Source of the DNA: Planctomycetales bacterium 4572_13
GTDB lineage: Bacteria > Planctomycetota > Phycisphaerae > Sedimentisphaerales > Anaerohalosphaeraceae
Reading direction: 5' to 3'
Length of the DNA stretch: 33,824 nt
Assembly (NCBI GenBank): GCA_002084585.1
Contig: NBLM01000006.1
Span: 1-33,824 of the forward strand
Shown: positions 8,646-18,404 of the stretch, in pieces
Layout of the letters: every line of letters starts with the position of its first letter
Position numbering within the stretch: the stretch's first letter is position 1
Notes under the pieces: model-generated
Databases searched by the model: none
What the model was told of the DNA's origin: nothing
Seen by the model: the letters and a program-made list of their open reading frames with translations, nothing else
Program-made: the position numbers and the translations under genes

Positions 8646-10748
8646 ATGAAAATAAAAACAGCAGGGATTGTGGTTTTATCCGTTTTCTTTTTATTATGTG
8701 GCGGACTGATTATCCATTCGGTTGTGAGCCATCCGCAACAAGCTAAGCGGCTGCTTTCCAAAGTGGTTCCACTGGCCGCCGAACTCGACGAAACCGAAGC
8801 TATCTCCGAAGTGTCCGTGGAAGCACCCGCGGAACCGGTTGCGGAAATCATTACAGCCGCTCCAGTGATTTACCCACAACTTTCGGCAACCAATACCAAC
8901 GAACAAATTATTACGCTCGGTGCGACCTATGACGAAATTGAACGATTTGACGACCGGGACAAATACAAATTTCAAGTCGAATTAACCAGCAAAGGCGCCG
9001 CGGTTAAAACGCTGATGCTCAGTGAGTTTGAGGATCGCAACACCCAAGACCCTGCGCCGCTTGCATTGCTGATGCCGCTGGGTTCTGCTCAAAACATTTA
9101 CTCGCTGGCCAACACCGCCTTAAAGGTAGCACCGGCCGCAGCGGCACAATTCGACAGCAGAGCGTTTCCGCTGAACAAGCTCAACTGGAAACTTATCGAA
9201 ACTGACACCCCGGATGAAGTTCGTTTTGAAGCGGAATTATTTGATGCTGCACCTGCAATCAAGACAGATAAACCGGGAATGGTCGCCGTTCCAATAATGC
9301 TTAAGATCGTCAAGACCTATCGCGTCGAAACCGACAGTTATGATCTGTCGTGTGATATCGCTGTCGAAAATCTTTCCACCGAACCGATCAAAGTGTTGAT
9401 GCAAATCCAGGGCCCCGGCGGAATGGCACGCGAGGGTGTGCGGCAGGATGCACGCAAGATCAAGGCGGCGTACCACTCCGGCGAAACCGGTGTTGCTGTT
9501 GAAGCCCTCGATGTGGCCGCAATGCAAAAAAAGATTCGTAAAAATGATACGGATGCGTTCAAAGTTAAAGACAAAAATGACGAAGATGCTTTGGTTTGGT
9601 CAGCCCTGACAAACAAATACTTCGCGGCTATCGTACGGCCCATACAAACCGAGTCCCAAAACGGTCCGTGGCTGAGATTTACAAAGGCACAATACTATCC
9701 AGCCCCTACTCTAAACGATGACGACAAAGATCTGCAAAACGGTTCTTTCAGCATGACCTCTCAGCCGATCATACTGGCTGCGGCAGGACAGGACAATGCA
9801 CAGCAGTCGTTTTCATTACAGATGTATGTCGGCCCCAAGGACAAAAAAGTATTCAAAAAGAACGCTGTCTATCATTCGCTGCAATACTTCAAGACCATCG
9901 ATTTTCGCGGCTGCTGTTGCCCGCAGTCAGTCATCGCACCGATGGCGTTCGGCATTATGTGGCTGATGAATACGATGTTTACGCTGATGGGACCGCTGGG
10001 CAACTATGGCGTGGTCATTATGGTACTGGTCGCTTTGGTGCGGCTGGCGATGCACCCGGTTACCAAGAAGAGCCAGGTCTCAATGATGAAGATGCAGAAG
10101 CTGGCTCCGAAGATGAAAGAGATTCAGGCCAAGTACGCGGGCAACAAGCAGGAAATGAATAAGCAGGTGATGGCGATGTATCGGGATCACGGTGCTTCAC
10201 CGATTTCAGGGATGCTGCCGATGATGCTGCAGATGCCCATCTGGATCGCCCTGTGGACAGCGGTCTATACGAGCATCGATCTTCGCGGGGCTGGCTTTTT
10301 GCCGATTTGGATTACAGATTTATCGATGCCGGATCAGTTGTTCGCCATTCCCTATGCGGCCAAGATACAAACGCTACCGTATATTGGAAAAATCTTTCCG
10401 GCCTACTTCAATCTATTGCCGCTCCTGATGGGCGTGGTGATGTTCCTCCAGCAAAAGATGATGCCGTCGGCGCAGGCCTCGGCCCAGACCAATCCGCAGA
10501 TGGCTCAGCAGCAAAAGATGATGATGATCATGATGCCGCTGCTGTTCCCAATCATGCTCTACAGCGGCCCGTCCGGCGTAAACCTCTATATTATGTCCAG
10601 CATCAGCGCCGGTGTGATCGAACAAAAAATCATCCGCAACCACCTCAAGGACAAAGAAGAGCAGGACTCCATCGGCAAAGTTCCTGTAACATCCAAAACC
10701 GGCGGCAAACTAAAAAAGAAAAAACCAAAACCGTTTTACAAGGGTTAG
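8646..10748 (+). CDS. yidC: Membrane protein insertase YidC
   Basis: N-terminal TM, large periplasmic domain, C-terminal 60KD_IMP region (GNYGVVIMVLVALVRLAMHPVTKKSQVSMMKMQKLAPKMKEIQAKY). Confidence 0.95.
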   Translation: MKIKTAGIVVLSVFFLLCGGLIIHSVVSHPQQAKRLLSKVVPLAAELDETEAISEVSVEAPAEPVAEIITAAPVIYPQLSATNTNEQIITLGATYDEIERFDDRDKYKFQVELTSKGAAVKTLMLSEFEDRNTQDPAPLALLMPLGSAQNIYSLANTALKVAPAAAAQFDSRAFPLNKLNWKLIETDTPDEVRFEAELFDAAPAIKTDKPGMVAVPIMLKIVKTYRVETDSYDLSCDIAVENLSTEPIKVLMQIQGPGGMAREGVRQDARKIKAAYHSGETGVAVEALDVAAMQKKIRKNDTDAFKVKDKNDEDALVWSALTNKYFAAIVRPIQTESQNGPWLRFTKAQYYPAPTLNDDDKDLQNGSFSMTSQPIILAAAGQDNAQQSFSLQMYVGPKDKKVFKKNAVYHSLQYFKTIDFRGCCCPQSVIAPMAFGIMWLMNTMFTLMGPLGNYGVVIMVLVALVRLAMHPVTKKSQVSMMKMQKLAPKMKEIQAKYAGNKQEMNKQVMAMYRDHGASPISGMLPMMLQMPIWIALWTAVYTSIDLRGAGFLPIWITDLSMPDQLFAIPYAAKIQTLPYIGKIFPAYFNLLPLLMGVVMFLQQKMMPSAQASAQTNPQMAQQQKMMMIMMPLLFPIMLYSGPSGVNLYIMSSISAGVIEQKIIRNHLKDKEEQDSIGKVPVTSKTGGKLKKKKPKPFYKG

Positions 10749-10759
10749 TAAATAATTAG

Positions 10760-10871
10760 GGCACAGAGTTTTTATTTGAAAACCACTGAAGGCACGGAAT
10801 GACACTGGATTAATTTTTCTGTGTACTTCCGTGCTTTCCGTGGTTCTTTTTTTCTCTGAGTTCTCTGTGGC
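10760..10871. repeat. Imperfect palindromic intergenic repeat with ~9-nt periodicity (copy 1)
   Basis: Arms AACCACTGAAGGCACGGAATGACACTGG (10781-10808) / CTGTGTACTTCCGTGCTTTCCGTGGTT (10819-10845); outer arms GGCACAGAG (10760-10768) / CTCTGTGGC (10863-10871). Confidence 0.7.
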
Positions 10872-10897
10872 TTATTTTTTATTCAATCGGCAAATAT

Positions 10898-12292
10898 ATG
10901 CTGAATATCGACGACACAATCGCGGCGGTGAGTACGGCGACTGTTCCGGCAGGAACGGCGGGGCGGAGCATTATTCGTATTTGCGGCCCGGATGTGTTTG
11001 ATGTGCTGAAAAAAACTGTTACAACTTCCGAATCAATTCAAAGGAATCATATTACTTCCTGCGTGGTTCATGTTGACACTGATCTCGATATAGACGGATG
11101 GCTCTATGCCTTTTTCCAGCCACACTCTTATACGGGGCAGGATTTGGCGGAACTGCATCTGGATGCGTGCGGTGCGGTTATTGAAACCATCCTCGAAAAA
11201 CTCTATCAATCTGTGCGCCCTGCATCACCGGGTGAATTCACCCAGCGGGCGTTCCTCAACGGCAAGATGGATCTCACGCAGGCTGAGGCCGTTGCCGAGA
11301 TTGTATCGGCGGCCAATACCACGCAGCTTGCCGCCGCTGAACGCCTGCTGCATGGGCGATTTTCAGATACAATTGCCCTGCTGCGAAGCCGCATTATCGA
11401 CCTACTGGGCCATCTCGAAGCGGGGCTGGACTTTTCCGAAGAAGACATCGTGTTCATCTCAACTGCCGATGCCCTCAAAGAAGTCGATTCGATCCGGCAG
11501 CAACTGGCCGATCTGCTCGACGGCAGTATCCGTTGCGAGCGCATCATCGATATGGACTCAGTCGGTCTGGCCGGTGTGCCGAACGCAGGCAAGAGTCGCC
11601 TGCTCAATGCCTTGCTCGGTCATTCGCGAAGTATCGTTTCGGGTATCGAAGCCACCACGCGCGATGTCCTGACGGGTCTGCTGCAACTGGAACAGACCGA
11701 CTGCGTCCTGTTTGACTGTGCCGGACTGCTGGATGAAAGCCGGCAGAATACCCGAATCAATCAGTTATCACACGAAGCATCACTGGCCGCACTGAACACC
11801 GCAGCGATTGTGCTGTTCTGCATCGATGCGGGAAAGCAGGATTGCAAAGCAGAAAGACAAATGCGTCAGCAGATCACCGCCGAGACGGTCCTCTTCGTAA
11901 TGACTCAAATCGACACGGTACCACCCGAACAGATGGCCCGGCAACAGGCCCACTTGCAATCGTTATTCAATGCAGAGTTTCTCCCGACCAGCGCCGCGAC
12001 AGAGGAGGGTCTGGAACCGTTAAAAAAACGGATACAGGCAGAACTGCTGCGACTTCGCTCGGCGGATGCCGAATATGAAAGCCGCCATATGATTAACCAG
12101 CGGCACGAACAAAAACTCGCTGAAGCGATCAAACTGCTGGACGAGGCGGGCAAAGAAATCAAAGCCGAATCAACAGAGATCGCGGCGATGCTGTTGCGAC
12201 AGGGGTATGAACGGCTGGGCGGACTGGAAACCGAAGACATCAGCGAAACGATTCTCGATGATATTTTTTCACGGTTTTGTATTGGAAAATAA
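10898..12292 (+). CDS. mnmE: tRNA uridine-5-carboxymethylaminomethyl modification GTPase MnmE
   Basis: N-terminal DTIAAVSTATVPAGTAGRSIIRICGP, P-loop GVPNAGKSRLLNALLG, terminal FCIGK. Confidence 0.95.
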   Translation: MLNIDDTIAAVSTATVPAGTAGRSIIRICGPDVFDVLKKTVTTSESIQRNHITSCVVHVDTDLDIDGWLYAFFQPHSYTGQDLAELHLDACGAVIETILEKLYQSVRPASPGEFTQRAFLNGKMDLTQAEAVAEIVSAANTTQLAAAERLLHGRFSDTIALLRSRIIDLLGHLEAGLDFSEEDIVFISTADALKEVDSIRQQLADLLDGSIRCERIIDMDSVGLAGVPNAGKSRLLNALLGHSRSIVSGIEATTRDVLTGLLQLEQTDCVLFDCAGLLDESRQNTRINQLSHEASLAALNTAAIVLFCIDAGKQDCKAERQMRQQITAETVLFVMTQIDTVPPEQMARQQAHLQSLFNAEFLPTSAATEEGLEPLKKRIQAELLRLRSADAEYESRHMINQRHEQKLAEAIKLLDEAGKEIKAESTEIAAMLLRQGYERLGGLETEDISETILDDIFSRFCIGK

Positions 12293-12351
12293 GCTTTTGA
12301 ATAATTCTTGAAATTTGATGAAAACAACAAGCTAAAGCTTGAACTCTTGCA

Positions 12352-13062
12352 TTAGTCCAAGTGGACGACACCTTGTTTTCGGTCGGCTTCTAATGAGGCC
12401 TTTTTGAGGATGTCGTAGAGTTGTTTGGGGTTGGCGACCTTTTCGAGTTCGAAGAGCGGGTCGGTGTCGTCTTTGGTTACAAGCGTTACCGAGCCGATGC
12501 CGGTGAGGCAGTCCAGCAGCGAACGGTGCAACTTCAGGTCCACCACGCGGAACATATCGAGATTATCGATCTTGCGGCTGAAGATCCCCCGACCGTACTC
12601 GATGCGGTCCGGGCTGACTTCATAATAAATGCTCTTGAGTTGAGCCGCCCGCAGAATCACCATCAACAGCGTCAATATCCCCAGTGCCATCCCGACATAG
12701 CCGGTATAGCGGTCGATCCGCTGGATGAAATTCTCGTCTAAAACCTTTGGAGTCAGCCCCTGGACAAGATCGCCAATCGGATAGGACAACAAAAACACCG
12801 CGACAACCATAAACATCGCCGCTGTTAAAAAAAATCCAAGCAACCCCCACAGCGATGGGCTGACAGAACACAAGCCGAAATCGTCGGCATTTTCCTCTGG
12901 ATCCGGCTCTGCGGCGTTTCGGCCAAAGCCCCGGCGGGCGTGATGCGAGACAGGCAGGCCGTCGTCATCTTCGAGAAACTCCCGGCAATAGCGGCATTTG
13001 AGTGCTTCGGCGTGAATGACTTCGCCGCAAAATGGGCACTTTTTTGTCGATTCGTGTGGCAT
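12352..13062 (-). CDS. Zinc-ribbon plus PH-like (bPH2/DUF304-type) membrane protein
   Basis: KKCPFCGEVIHAEALKCRYCREFLEDD double-CxxC ribbon; two TM segments; YYEVSPDRIEYGRGIFSRKIDNLDMFRVVDLKLHRSLLDCLTGIGSVTLVTKDDTDPLF. Start MPHESTKK preferred. Confidence 0.8.
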   Translation of the reverse strand: MPHESTKKCPFCGEVIHAEALKCRYCREFLEDDDGLPVSHHARRGFGRNAAEPDPEENADDFGLCSVSPSLWGLLGFFLTAAMFMVVAVFLLSYPIGDLVQGLTPKVLDENFIQRIDRYTGYVGMALGILTLLMVILRAAQLKSIYYEVSPDRIEYGRGIFSRKIDNLDMFRVVDLKLHRSLLDCLTGIGSVTLVTKDDTDPLFELEKVANPKQLYDILKKASLEADRKQGVVHLD

Positions 13063-13200
13063 ATCGGACAAGAGTAGGGCAAAATGGGGTTTTTCGCAAG
13101 AAAATTTACTCCCCGATTGAGGGTTCCAAAAACCGGGGTTTGCGGTTATACTATGCCGATTGTGTATGGCTAAAATCAAAAATAGGAAATCAAAAATAAT

Positions 13201-14514
13201 ATGTCGTTACCCGTTGTCGCTATCATAGGTCGCCCGAATGTGGGCAAAAGCAGTTTATTGAATTCGCTCTCAGGTCAGATGATTAGCATTGTCGATCCGA
13301 CCGCCGGGGTGACGCGCGATCGCGTTTCGACGATTATCAACCGGGACGACCGGTATTTTGAACTGGTTGATACCGGCGGCTACGGCATTGTTGACAGCGA
13401 CGCACTGGAAGAACATGTCGAGAATCAGATATTTCAGGCCATCGGCACCGCCGATGTGGTCGTCTTTATGGTCGATATTCGCGAGGGCGTGATGTCGCTG
13501 GATACCCGCATCGCCCAGCTTATTCGCAAGTACGATCTCAACATCATCCTCGTCGCCAACAAGGCCGACAGCCCCAAGCAGATTCCCCATGCCGGCGAAT
13601 TTGTGAAGCTCGGTTTTGGCGAGGCCATCTGTATCTCAGCGAAGAGTTTGGTCAATCGTGCCGAACTCATGGATCGTATTTGCGACGAACTGGACCATCT
13701 GCCCAAGGAAAAACCGGCCAGTGCGGTGATGAAGGTCGCCATCGTCGGCAAACGCAACGCCGGCAAGAGTTCCTTTATCAATTCCGTCGTCGGCTCCGAC
13801 CGGGTTATCGTCAGTGAAGTCCCCGGCACGACGCGCGATGCGGTGGATGTGCGATTTGAAAAGGACGGCCAACAGTTCGTTATCATCGACACCGCCGGCG
13901 TGCGCAAGGTGGCAAAGATGAAGGACGACATCGAATACTACGGCTACACCCGCGCGACCCGCAGCATCCGCCGGGCCGATGTGGTGCTGTTTATGATGGA
14001 CGCGACGACGAAGATTTCGCAGGTCGATAAAAAGCTGTGCCATCTGATTCGGGAGGAATTTAAGCCATGTGTGATCGTGGTCAATAAGTGGGACTTGGCG
14101 AAGAATTTCGCTGATACGCAGGACTATGCCGATTACCTCGACAAAGTGCTGGTTGGCATTCGTTACGCACCCATCGCGTTTACCACCGCGACCGAAGCGA
14201 AAAACACCCAGAGTGTCCTCGACTTGTCGGCGGAACTCTTTAAGCAGGCCAATACGAAAATTACGACTGGCAAGCTGAACAAGGCCATCGAGATTATCGC
14301 TGAAGAAAAGGCCGGCGGCGGCCGCAAGAAGGGCGGGTTCCCGAAGATTTATTACGCCACGCAAGTCGCCACCAACCCGGTGTGTATCCTGATGTTCGTC
14401 AACAACCCCAAGCTATTCGATAACACCTACCAACGCTTCGCCGTCACCCGCCTCAGCGAACTGCTCGGCATCGAAGAAATCCCGATACGACTGATGCTGC
14501 GAAGACGCAGCTAG
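13201..14514 (+). CDS. der: Ribosome-associated GTPase Der (EngA)
   Basis: Two GTPase domains: GRPNVGKSSLLN and GKRNAGKSSFIN, DTAGVRK, NKWDL, C-terminal KH-like domain. Confidence 0.96.
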   Translation: MSLPVVAIIGRPNVGKSSLLNSLSGQMISIVDPTAGVTRDRVSTIINRDDRYFELVDTGGYGIVDSDALEEHVENQIFQAIGTADVVVFMVDIREGVMSLDTRIAQLIRKYDLNIILVANKADSPKQIPHAGEFVKLGFGEAICISAKSLVNRAELMDRICDELDHLPKEKPASAVMKVAIVGKRNAGKSSFINSVVGSDRVIVSEVPGTTRDAVDVRFEKDGQQFVIIDTAGVRKVAKMKDDIEYYGYTRATRSIRRADVVLFMMDATTKISQVDKKLCHLIREEFKPCVIVVNKWDLAKNFADTQDYADYLDKVLVGIRYAPIAFTTATEAKNTQSVLDLSAELFKQANTKITTGKLNKAIEIIAEEKAGGGRKKGGFPKIYYATQVATNPVCILMFVNNPKLFDNTYQRFAVTRLSELLGIEEIPIRLMLRRRS

Positions 14515-14521
14515 TGGGAAC

Positions 14522-14538
14522 GCGGGCATCTCGCCCGC
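14522..14538. repeat. GC-rich hairpin GCGGGC-ATCTC-GCCCGC (REP-like)
   Basis: Perfect 6-bp stem, 5-nt loop, 7 bp after the der stop. Confidence 0.55.
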
Positions 14539-14549
14539 AACAGAAAATA

Positions 14550-15587
14550 ATGCGAAGTATTGCCAAAAAAAATGACTGGAATACAAAACCAATGCCCAAG
14601 ACTCATAGGGTTGTCTCAGTTAATATGAGTTTTTCAGCAGAGGAATATAGGGGGCTCTCAAAAGGGATTGTGCCATGTCATATGGAGGATAAATGGTTCA
14701 TCTATTTTGAAAACAATAATCTACATTGTCATCGTAGCTGGACAGGTTATTGCATATTCATCGGAAAGTTCAAGCGAATAAAAGGTGAATATGTTCTCTA
14801 TGAAGTTTTAGTCAATGACAGTAAGCAATATGAGCCTCAAAGCGATTTCCATGAATTAAAGCTATTTTTCACTTTAATCGAAAGCATTGATGACTATCTG
14901 TCATCTAACATTTTAAGAACCGTTGTTGCAAATGATCCATCTGGAATATTAAAAGATGACTTTGAAGATTATTATAGGGAGTTGTCTAATGAGTTGAAAT
15001 GTCATTACAGTGATTTACTCGTTGGGGATAAACTCAGACTGAATAGTAGCGACATCACAAAAGCGATTATTCAACGGCTTAAAACCTACTATGAAACCCA
15101 GGATGAGATTATTGATTTTTTGGGCAAAAGAAGTGTTTCGCCCGCATCTGATTTCTTTGTTGAAACCGTCCTTTTTTATCTAAAGTTGTTAATTGAACAA
15201 CGCAACAAAAAATTGACCGTCAAATCTGAAGTGAGATTTTCTACAATATCTGGTTACATGAAACCAGATATTTCTATCTGGAAAGAGGACGATGTCATAG
15301 CAATCATTGAATGCAAAACAAACCTTGGATTTCGAAGAAAGGAATGGGAGACCGATTTTAAATCAAGGACAAAGGAACTAAAAACAGCATCTCCAAAAGC
15401 AATGGCTTTTTTACTTGTCTTGTCTTCAAAAAACTGGTCTGGTTTTGATAAAGAAGACGATAAGGTTGGTAAGCAGTATTTTGCCCTATCAAATACAAGT
15501 CTTAGGAAAATCAAAGATATCCCATTGGATAATGTTGTTGAAAATAGGATTGAAAAGTTATTCGGGCAGATATTAAAACTTGCTTAA
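14550..15587 (+). CDS. Uncharacterised protein with C-terminal PD-(D/E)XK-like nuclease domain
   Basis: GYMKPDISIWKEDDVIAIIECKTNLGF gives PD-x(n)-ECK; N-terminal MEDKWFIYFENNNLHCHRSWTGYCIFIGKF. Start uncertain: ORF begins 14514, other ATGs at 14550, 14592, 14625. Confidence 0.7.
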   Translation: MRSIAKKNDWNTKPMPKTHRVVSVNMSFSAEEYRGLSKGIVPCHMEDKWFIYFENNNLHCHRSWTGYCIFIGKFKRIKGEYVLYEVLVNDSKQYEPQSDFHELKLFFTLIESIDDYLSSNILRTVVANDPSGILKDDFEDYYRELSNELKCHYSDLLVGDKLRLNSSDITKAIIQRLKTYYETQDEIIDFLGKRSVSPASDFFVETVLFYLKLLIEQRNKKLTVKSEVRFSTISGYMKPDISIWKEDDVIAIIECKTNLGFRRKEWETDFKSRTKELKTASPKAMAFLLVLSSKNWSGFDKEDDKVGKQYFALSNTSLRKIKDIPLDNVVENRIEKLFGQILKLA

Positions 15588-15636
15588 CTAAACAACGAAA
15601 ATTAGGTAAAACTGCCCCCATTCCAAGGAGTACACG

Positions 15637-17397
15637 ATGGATGCGTTGCTTTTGATGGTTGTTTGTTTTGGTGGGTACATTCTGGCCTATCATACTTATG
15701 GGCGGTTTTTGGCGAGGAGGATTTTTAAGCTGCGTGGTGATGCGCCGGTTCCCAGTCATGAGCGGAATGATGGGGTTGATTTTGTGCCAACGCGCAAGGG
15801 GATTATTTTTGGGCATCATTTTACCTCTATTGCCGGGACGGGTCCGATTGTCGGCCCGGCTATTGGGATTATCTGGGGGTGGCTGCCAGCGTTGTTGTGG
15901 GTGTTTTTCGGTAGTATCTTTATGGGGGCCGTTCACGACTTTGGTTCGCTGGTCGTTTCATTGCGAAATGACGGCAAGAGCATTTCCGAAATTGCCGCCC
16001 GTTATATCAACAAACGAGTACGACTGATCTTTTTTATCATCGTCTTTCTTGCACTGCTAATCATCATCGCCATTTTCGGCATCGTTATCGCCACGGTTTT
16101 TAAACTGTATCCCGAATCGGTCACCGCCGTCTGGCTGGAAATCCCTATCGCGATTATCCTGGGCTGGGCTATTTACAAGAAAAGTGCCAACATCAAGCTG
16201 GCTACGATAGTAGCTGTCGCCGCGATGTATGTCGGCGTTGTTCTGGGTGCATGGTTGGAGCATGTCCATCCCGGTCTGACCAGTTTTCCGGCGGACTTCG
16301 CCATCCCGCCAACGGGCATGTGGACGATTATCCTGCTGATCTACGCGTGGGTCGCCTCGACGCTTCCGGTAACGACGCTGCTGCAGCCGCGAGACTACAT
16401 CAACGCCTGGCAATTGGCGATTATGATGGCTTTGCTGGCCGCCGGGGTGGTCGCCTCGGCCTTGTTTGGTGGCGGCGATTTTAAGATCGTCGCCCCGGCA
16501 ATCAATCAAGTGGGACCGGATATCCCGCCGATGATGCCGATGATGTTTGTAACAATCGCCTGCGGAGCCATCAGTGGATTTCATTCGTTGGTTGCCGGCG
16601 GTACCAGTTCCAAGCAACTCACCGCCGAACCGGATGCACAATTTGTCGGCTACGGCTCGATGCTCACCGAAGGGGCATTGGCGGTATTGGTTATCCTGTG
16701 CATCTGTGCCGGACTGGGCATGGGCCATGAGGGCCAAACCGGCTCGGCAGCGTGGCAGGGCTTTTATAACTCGTGGATGGGAGGTAAAGGTCTGGGCGAC
16801 AAACTCCAGCCGGTTGTGATAGGGGCGTCGAATATGATGGGGTCGCTTGGCATTCCGCAAACGCTGGGCTTTGCGATTATGGGCGTTTTTATTGCATCGT
16901 TCGCCGGAACCACGCTTGATACCGCCGTACGGATTCAGCGATATGTCGTGGGTGAATTGGCCGAGGATTTGAAACTCCCCAAGCTGTCCAACCGGTGGAC
17001 GGCCACAACCATCGCTGTGATAACCGCCGCCGCACTGGCATTCGTCAATACACGGGACGGCAAGATCACATTCGGCGCCAACGCACTGGGGGCGTTAAAA
17101 TTGTGGCCGCTGTTCGGCACGGTCAATCAGCTTCTGGCGGCACTGGCGCTGTTGGTGATAACGATGTACCTGAAGAAGCAAGGCGGCTTGAAATATCTGG
17201 TTGCCGGTATCCCGTGCATTATCATGCTGATCGTTACCGGCGGGGCGATGGTGCTGAACGAACGGACATTTTACGAAGAGAAAAATGTTCTGCTGATCGT
17301 CATCGGCGGGGCGGTTTTTCTGCTGGCGGTCTGGATGACAGCGGAAACGCTGATCCTGTTTTGTCGAAACAAGACTACGGCGTCAAAACCGGATTGA
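15637..17397 (+). CDS. cstA: Carbon starvation protein CstA family transporter
   Basis: Multi-TM; RKGIIFGHHFTSIAGTGPIVGPAIGIIWGWLPALLWV, SGFHSLVAGGTSSKQL, TTLDTAVRIQRYV. Confidence 0.93.
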   Translation: MDALLLMVVCFGGYILAYHTYGRFLARRIFKLRGDAPVPSHERNDGVDFVPTRKGIIFGHHFTSIAGTGPIVGPAIGIIWGWLPALLWVFFGSIFMGAVHDFGSLVVSLRNDGKSISEIAARYINKRVRLIFFIIVFLALLIIIAIFGIVIATVFKLYPESVTAVWLEIPIAIILGWAIYKKSANIKLATIVAVAAMYVGVVLGAWLEHVHPGLTSFPADFAIPPTGMWTIILLIYAWVASTLPVTTLLQPRDYINAWQLAIMMALLAAGVVASALFGGGDFKIVAPAINQVGPDIPPMMPMMFVTIACGAISGFHSLVAGGTSSKQLTAEPDAQFVGYGSMLTEGALAVLVILCICAGLGMGHEGQTGSAAWQGFYNSWMGGKGLGDKLQPVVIGASNMMGSLGIPQTLGFAIMGVFIASFAGTTLDTAVRIQRYVVGELAEDLKLPKLSNRWTATTIAVITAAALAFVNTRDGKITFGANALGALKLWPLFGTVNQLLAALALLVITMYLKKQGGLKYLVAGIPCIIMLIVTGGAMVLNERTFYEEKNVLLIVIGGAVFLLAVWMTAETLILFCRNKTTASKPD

Positions 17398-18397
17398 GCG
17401 GTTCGATTTTAATGTTGGCCGACCTTGGAAGTTTTGTTTCGTCCAATTCGATCTGGCCGCTTTTGACATGCTCCAGCGGAAAATTGTATAGAACCGTTTT
17501 CGGCGGGATTTCCGACAAATCTACAACATCGCCGTCTTTGATGACAATGTAAAGCGGATAGGCCACACTCTCGTATGCCCGAAAGGCCTCATCAGTCGCA
17601 TAGATTGTCGTTGTCTTACGCAATTCCTCATCATTCAAAATAGTAACTTTATAGGCATTTTGAATTTCCGGACTCATAAAAATGCCGATCGGTTTCGTCG
17701 TCTGAAATGCACGCGGCTGCAGCAACAGTTTGCTTTGCAGGATTACTTCCACCGGCTCCGTAGATTTCCGTATAACGCCGGCAACGCCCAGATCCACATA
17801 GGGTATCACTAAAACCGGCTGTTGTTTTCGCGCGGTTTCAATCTGCTGCTGTGTCAACGAAACGGTCGCCGATGCGTTGTATCCTTTTCTTACATAGATA
17901 TTCGCAAAGGCCGGGGTAATGACGGCGGTTTTCTTCAACAAACCGTTTTCATCCAGACACTGGATGGGAAGTTTTTTTTCCTCCAGCAGCTCGATTTTCA
18001 CATCAACCTGTTTCGGCGTACAGGATTTCAGCGTCAATGCCAATTCCTGAATCTTGCTTCTTTTCTGTAAATACTCCAGGATATCCAGCATGTAAACGCC
18101 CTCCGCATGCCCCTCTTTGGTCGGATCATAGTAAAAGTCCAAAGGCAACTGATGGCGATTCTGCAACTCAGATAATTTTGAAGGGGCCCCTTTAAGAGCG
18201 ATTGGCGCAAGCGGTATCTTTGTTTGTGGACGACTTCCCGACAATGAAAATGTGACCAGCAGACTCGGGTCCGCTGAGTCCGCGACTTGCAGCGTTCCGG
18301 TGATCTCGTCCGGCATTTCCTGCGACATATAGGCCCATATCCAGACCAGCAGGGTCAAAGACACAACGACCAATAGTTTCTTTAGTGTATCGCTCAT
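17375..18397 (-). CDS. cdaR: YbbR-domain protein (CdaR-like)
   Basis: Single N-terminal TM (LLVVVSLTLLVWIWAYMSQEMP), YbbR-type repeats; directly downstream of cdaA. Internal start MSDTLKKL at 18397. Confidence 0.7.
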   Translation of the reverse strand: MSDTLKKLLVVVSLTLLVWIWAYMSQEMPDEITGTLQVADSADPSLLVTFSLSGSRPQTKIPLAPIALKGAPSKLSELQNRHQLPLDFYYDPTKEGHAEGVYMLDILEYLQKRSKIQELALTLKSCTPKQVDVKIELLEEKKLPIQCLDENGLLKKTAVITPAFANIYVRKGYNASATVSLTQQQIETARKQQPVLVIPYVDLGVAGVIRKSTEPVEVILQSKLLLQPRAFQTTKPIGIFMSPEIQNAYKVTILNDEELRKTTTIYATDEAFRAYESVAYPLYIVIKDGDVVDLSEIPPKTVLYNFPLEHVKSGQIELDETKLPRSANIKIEPLNPVLTP

Positions 18398-18404
18398 TGT
18401 TTGT

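Noticed and set aside
10253-10759. 168-aa ORF inside yidC and similar alternate-frame ORFs in mnmE, der, cstA, gyrB and waaA
   Set aside because: Shadow ORFs of strongly supported genes in GC-rich sequence.
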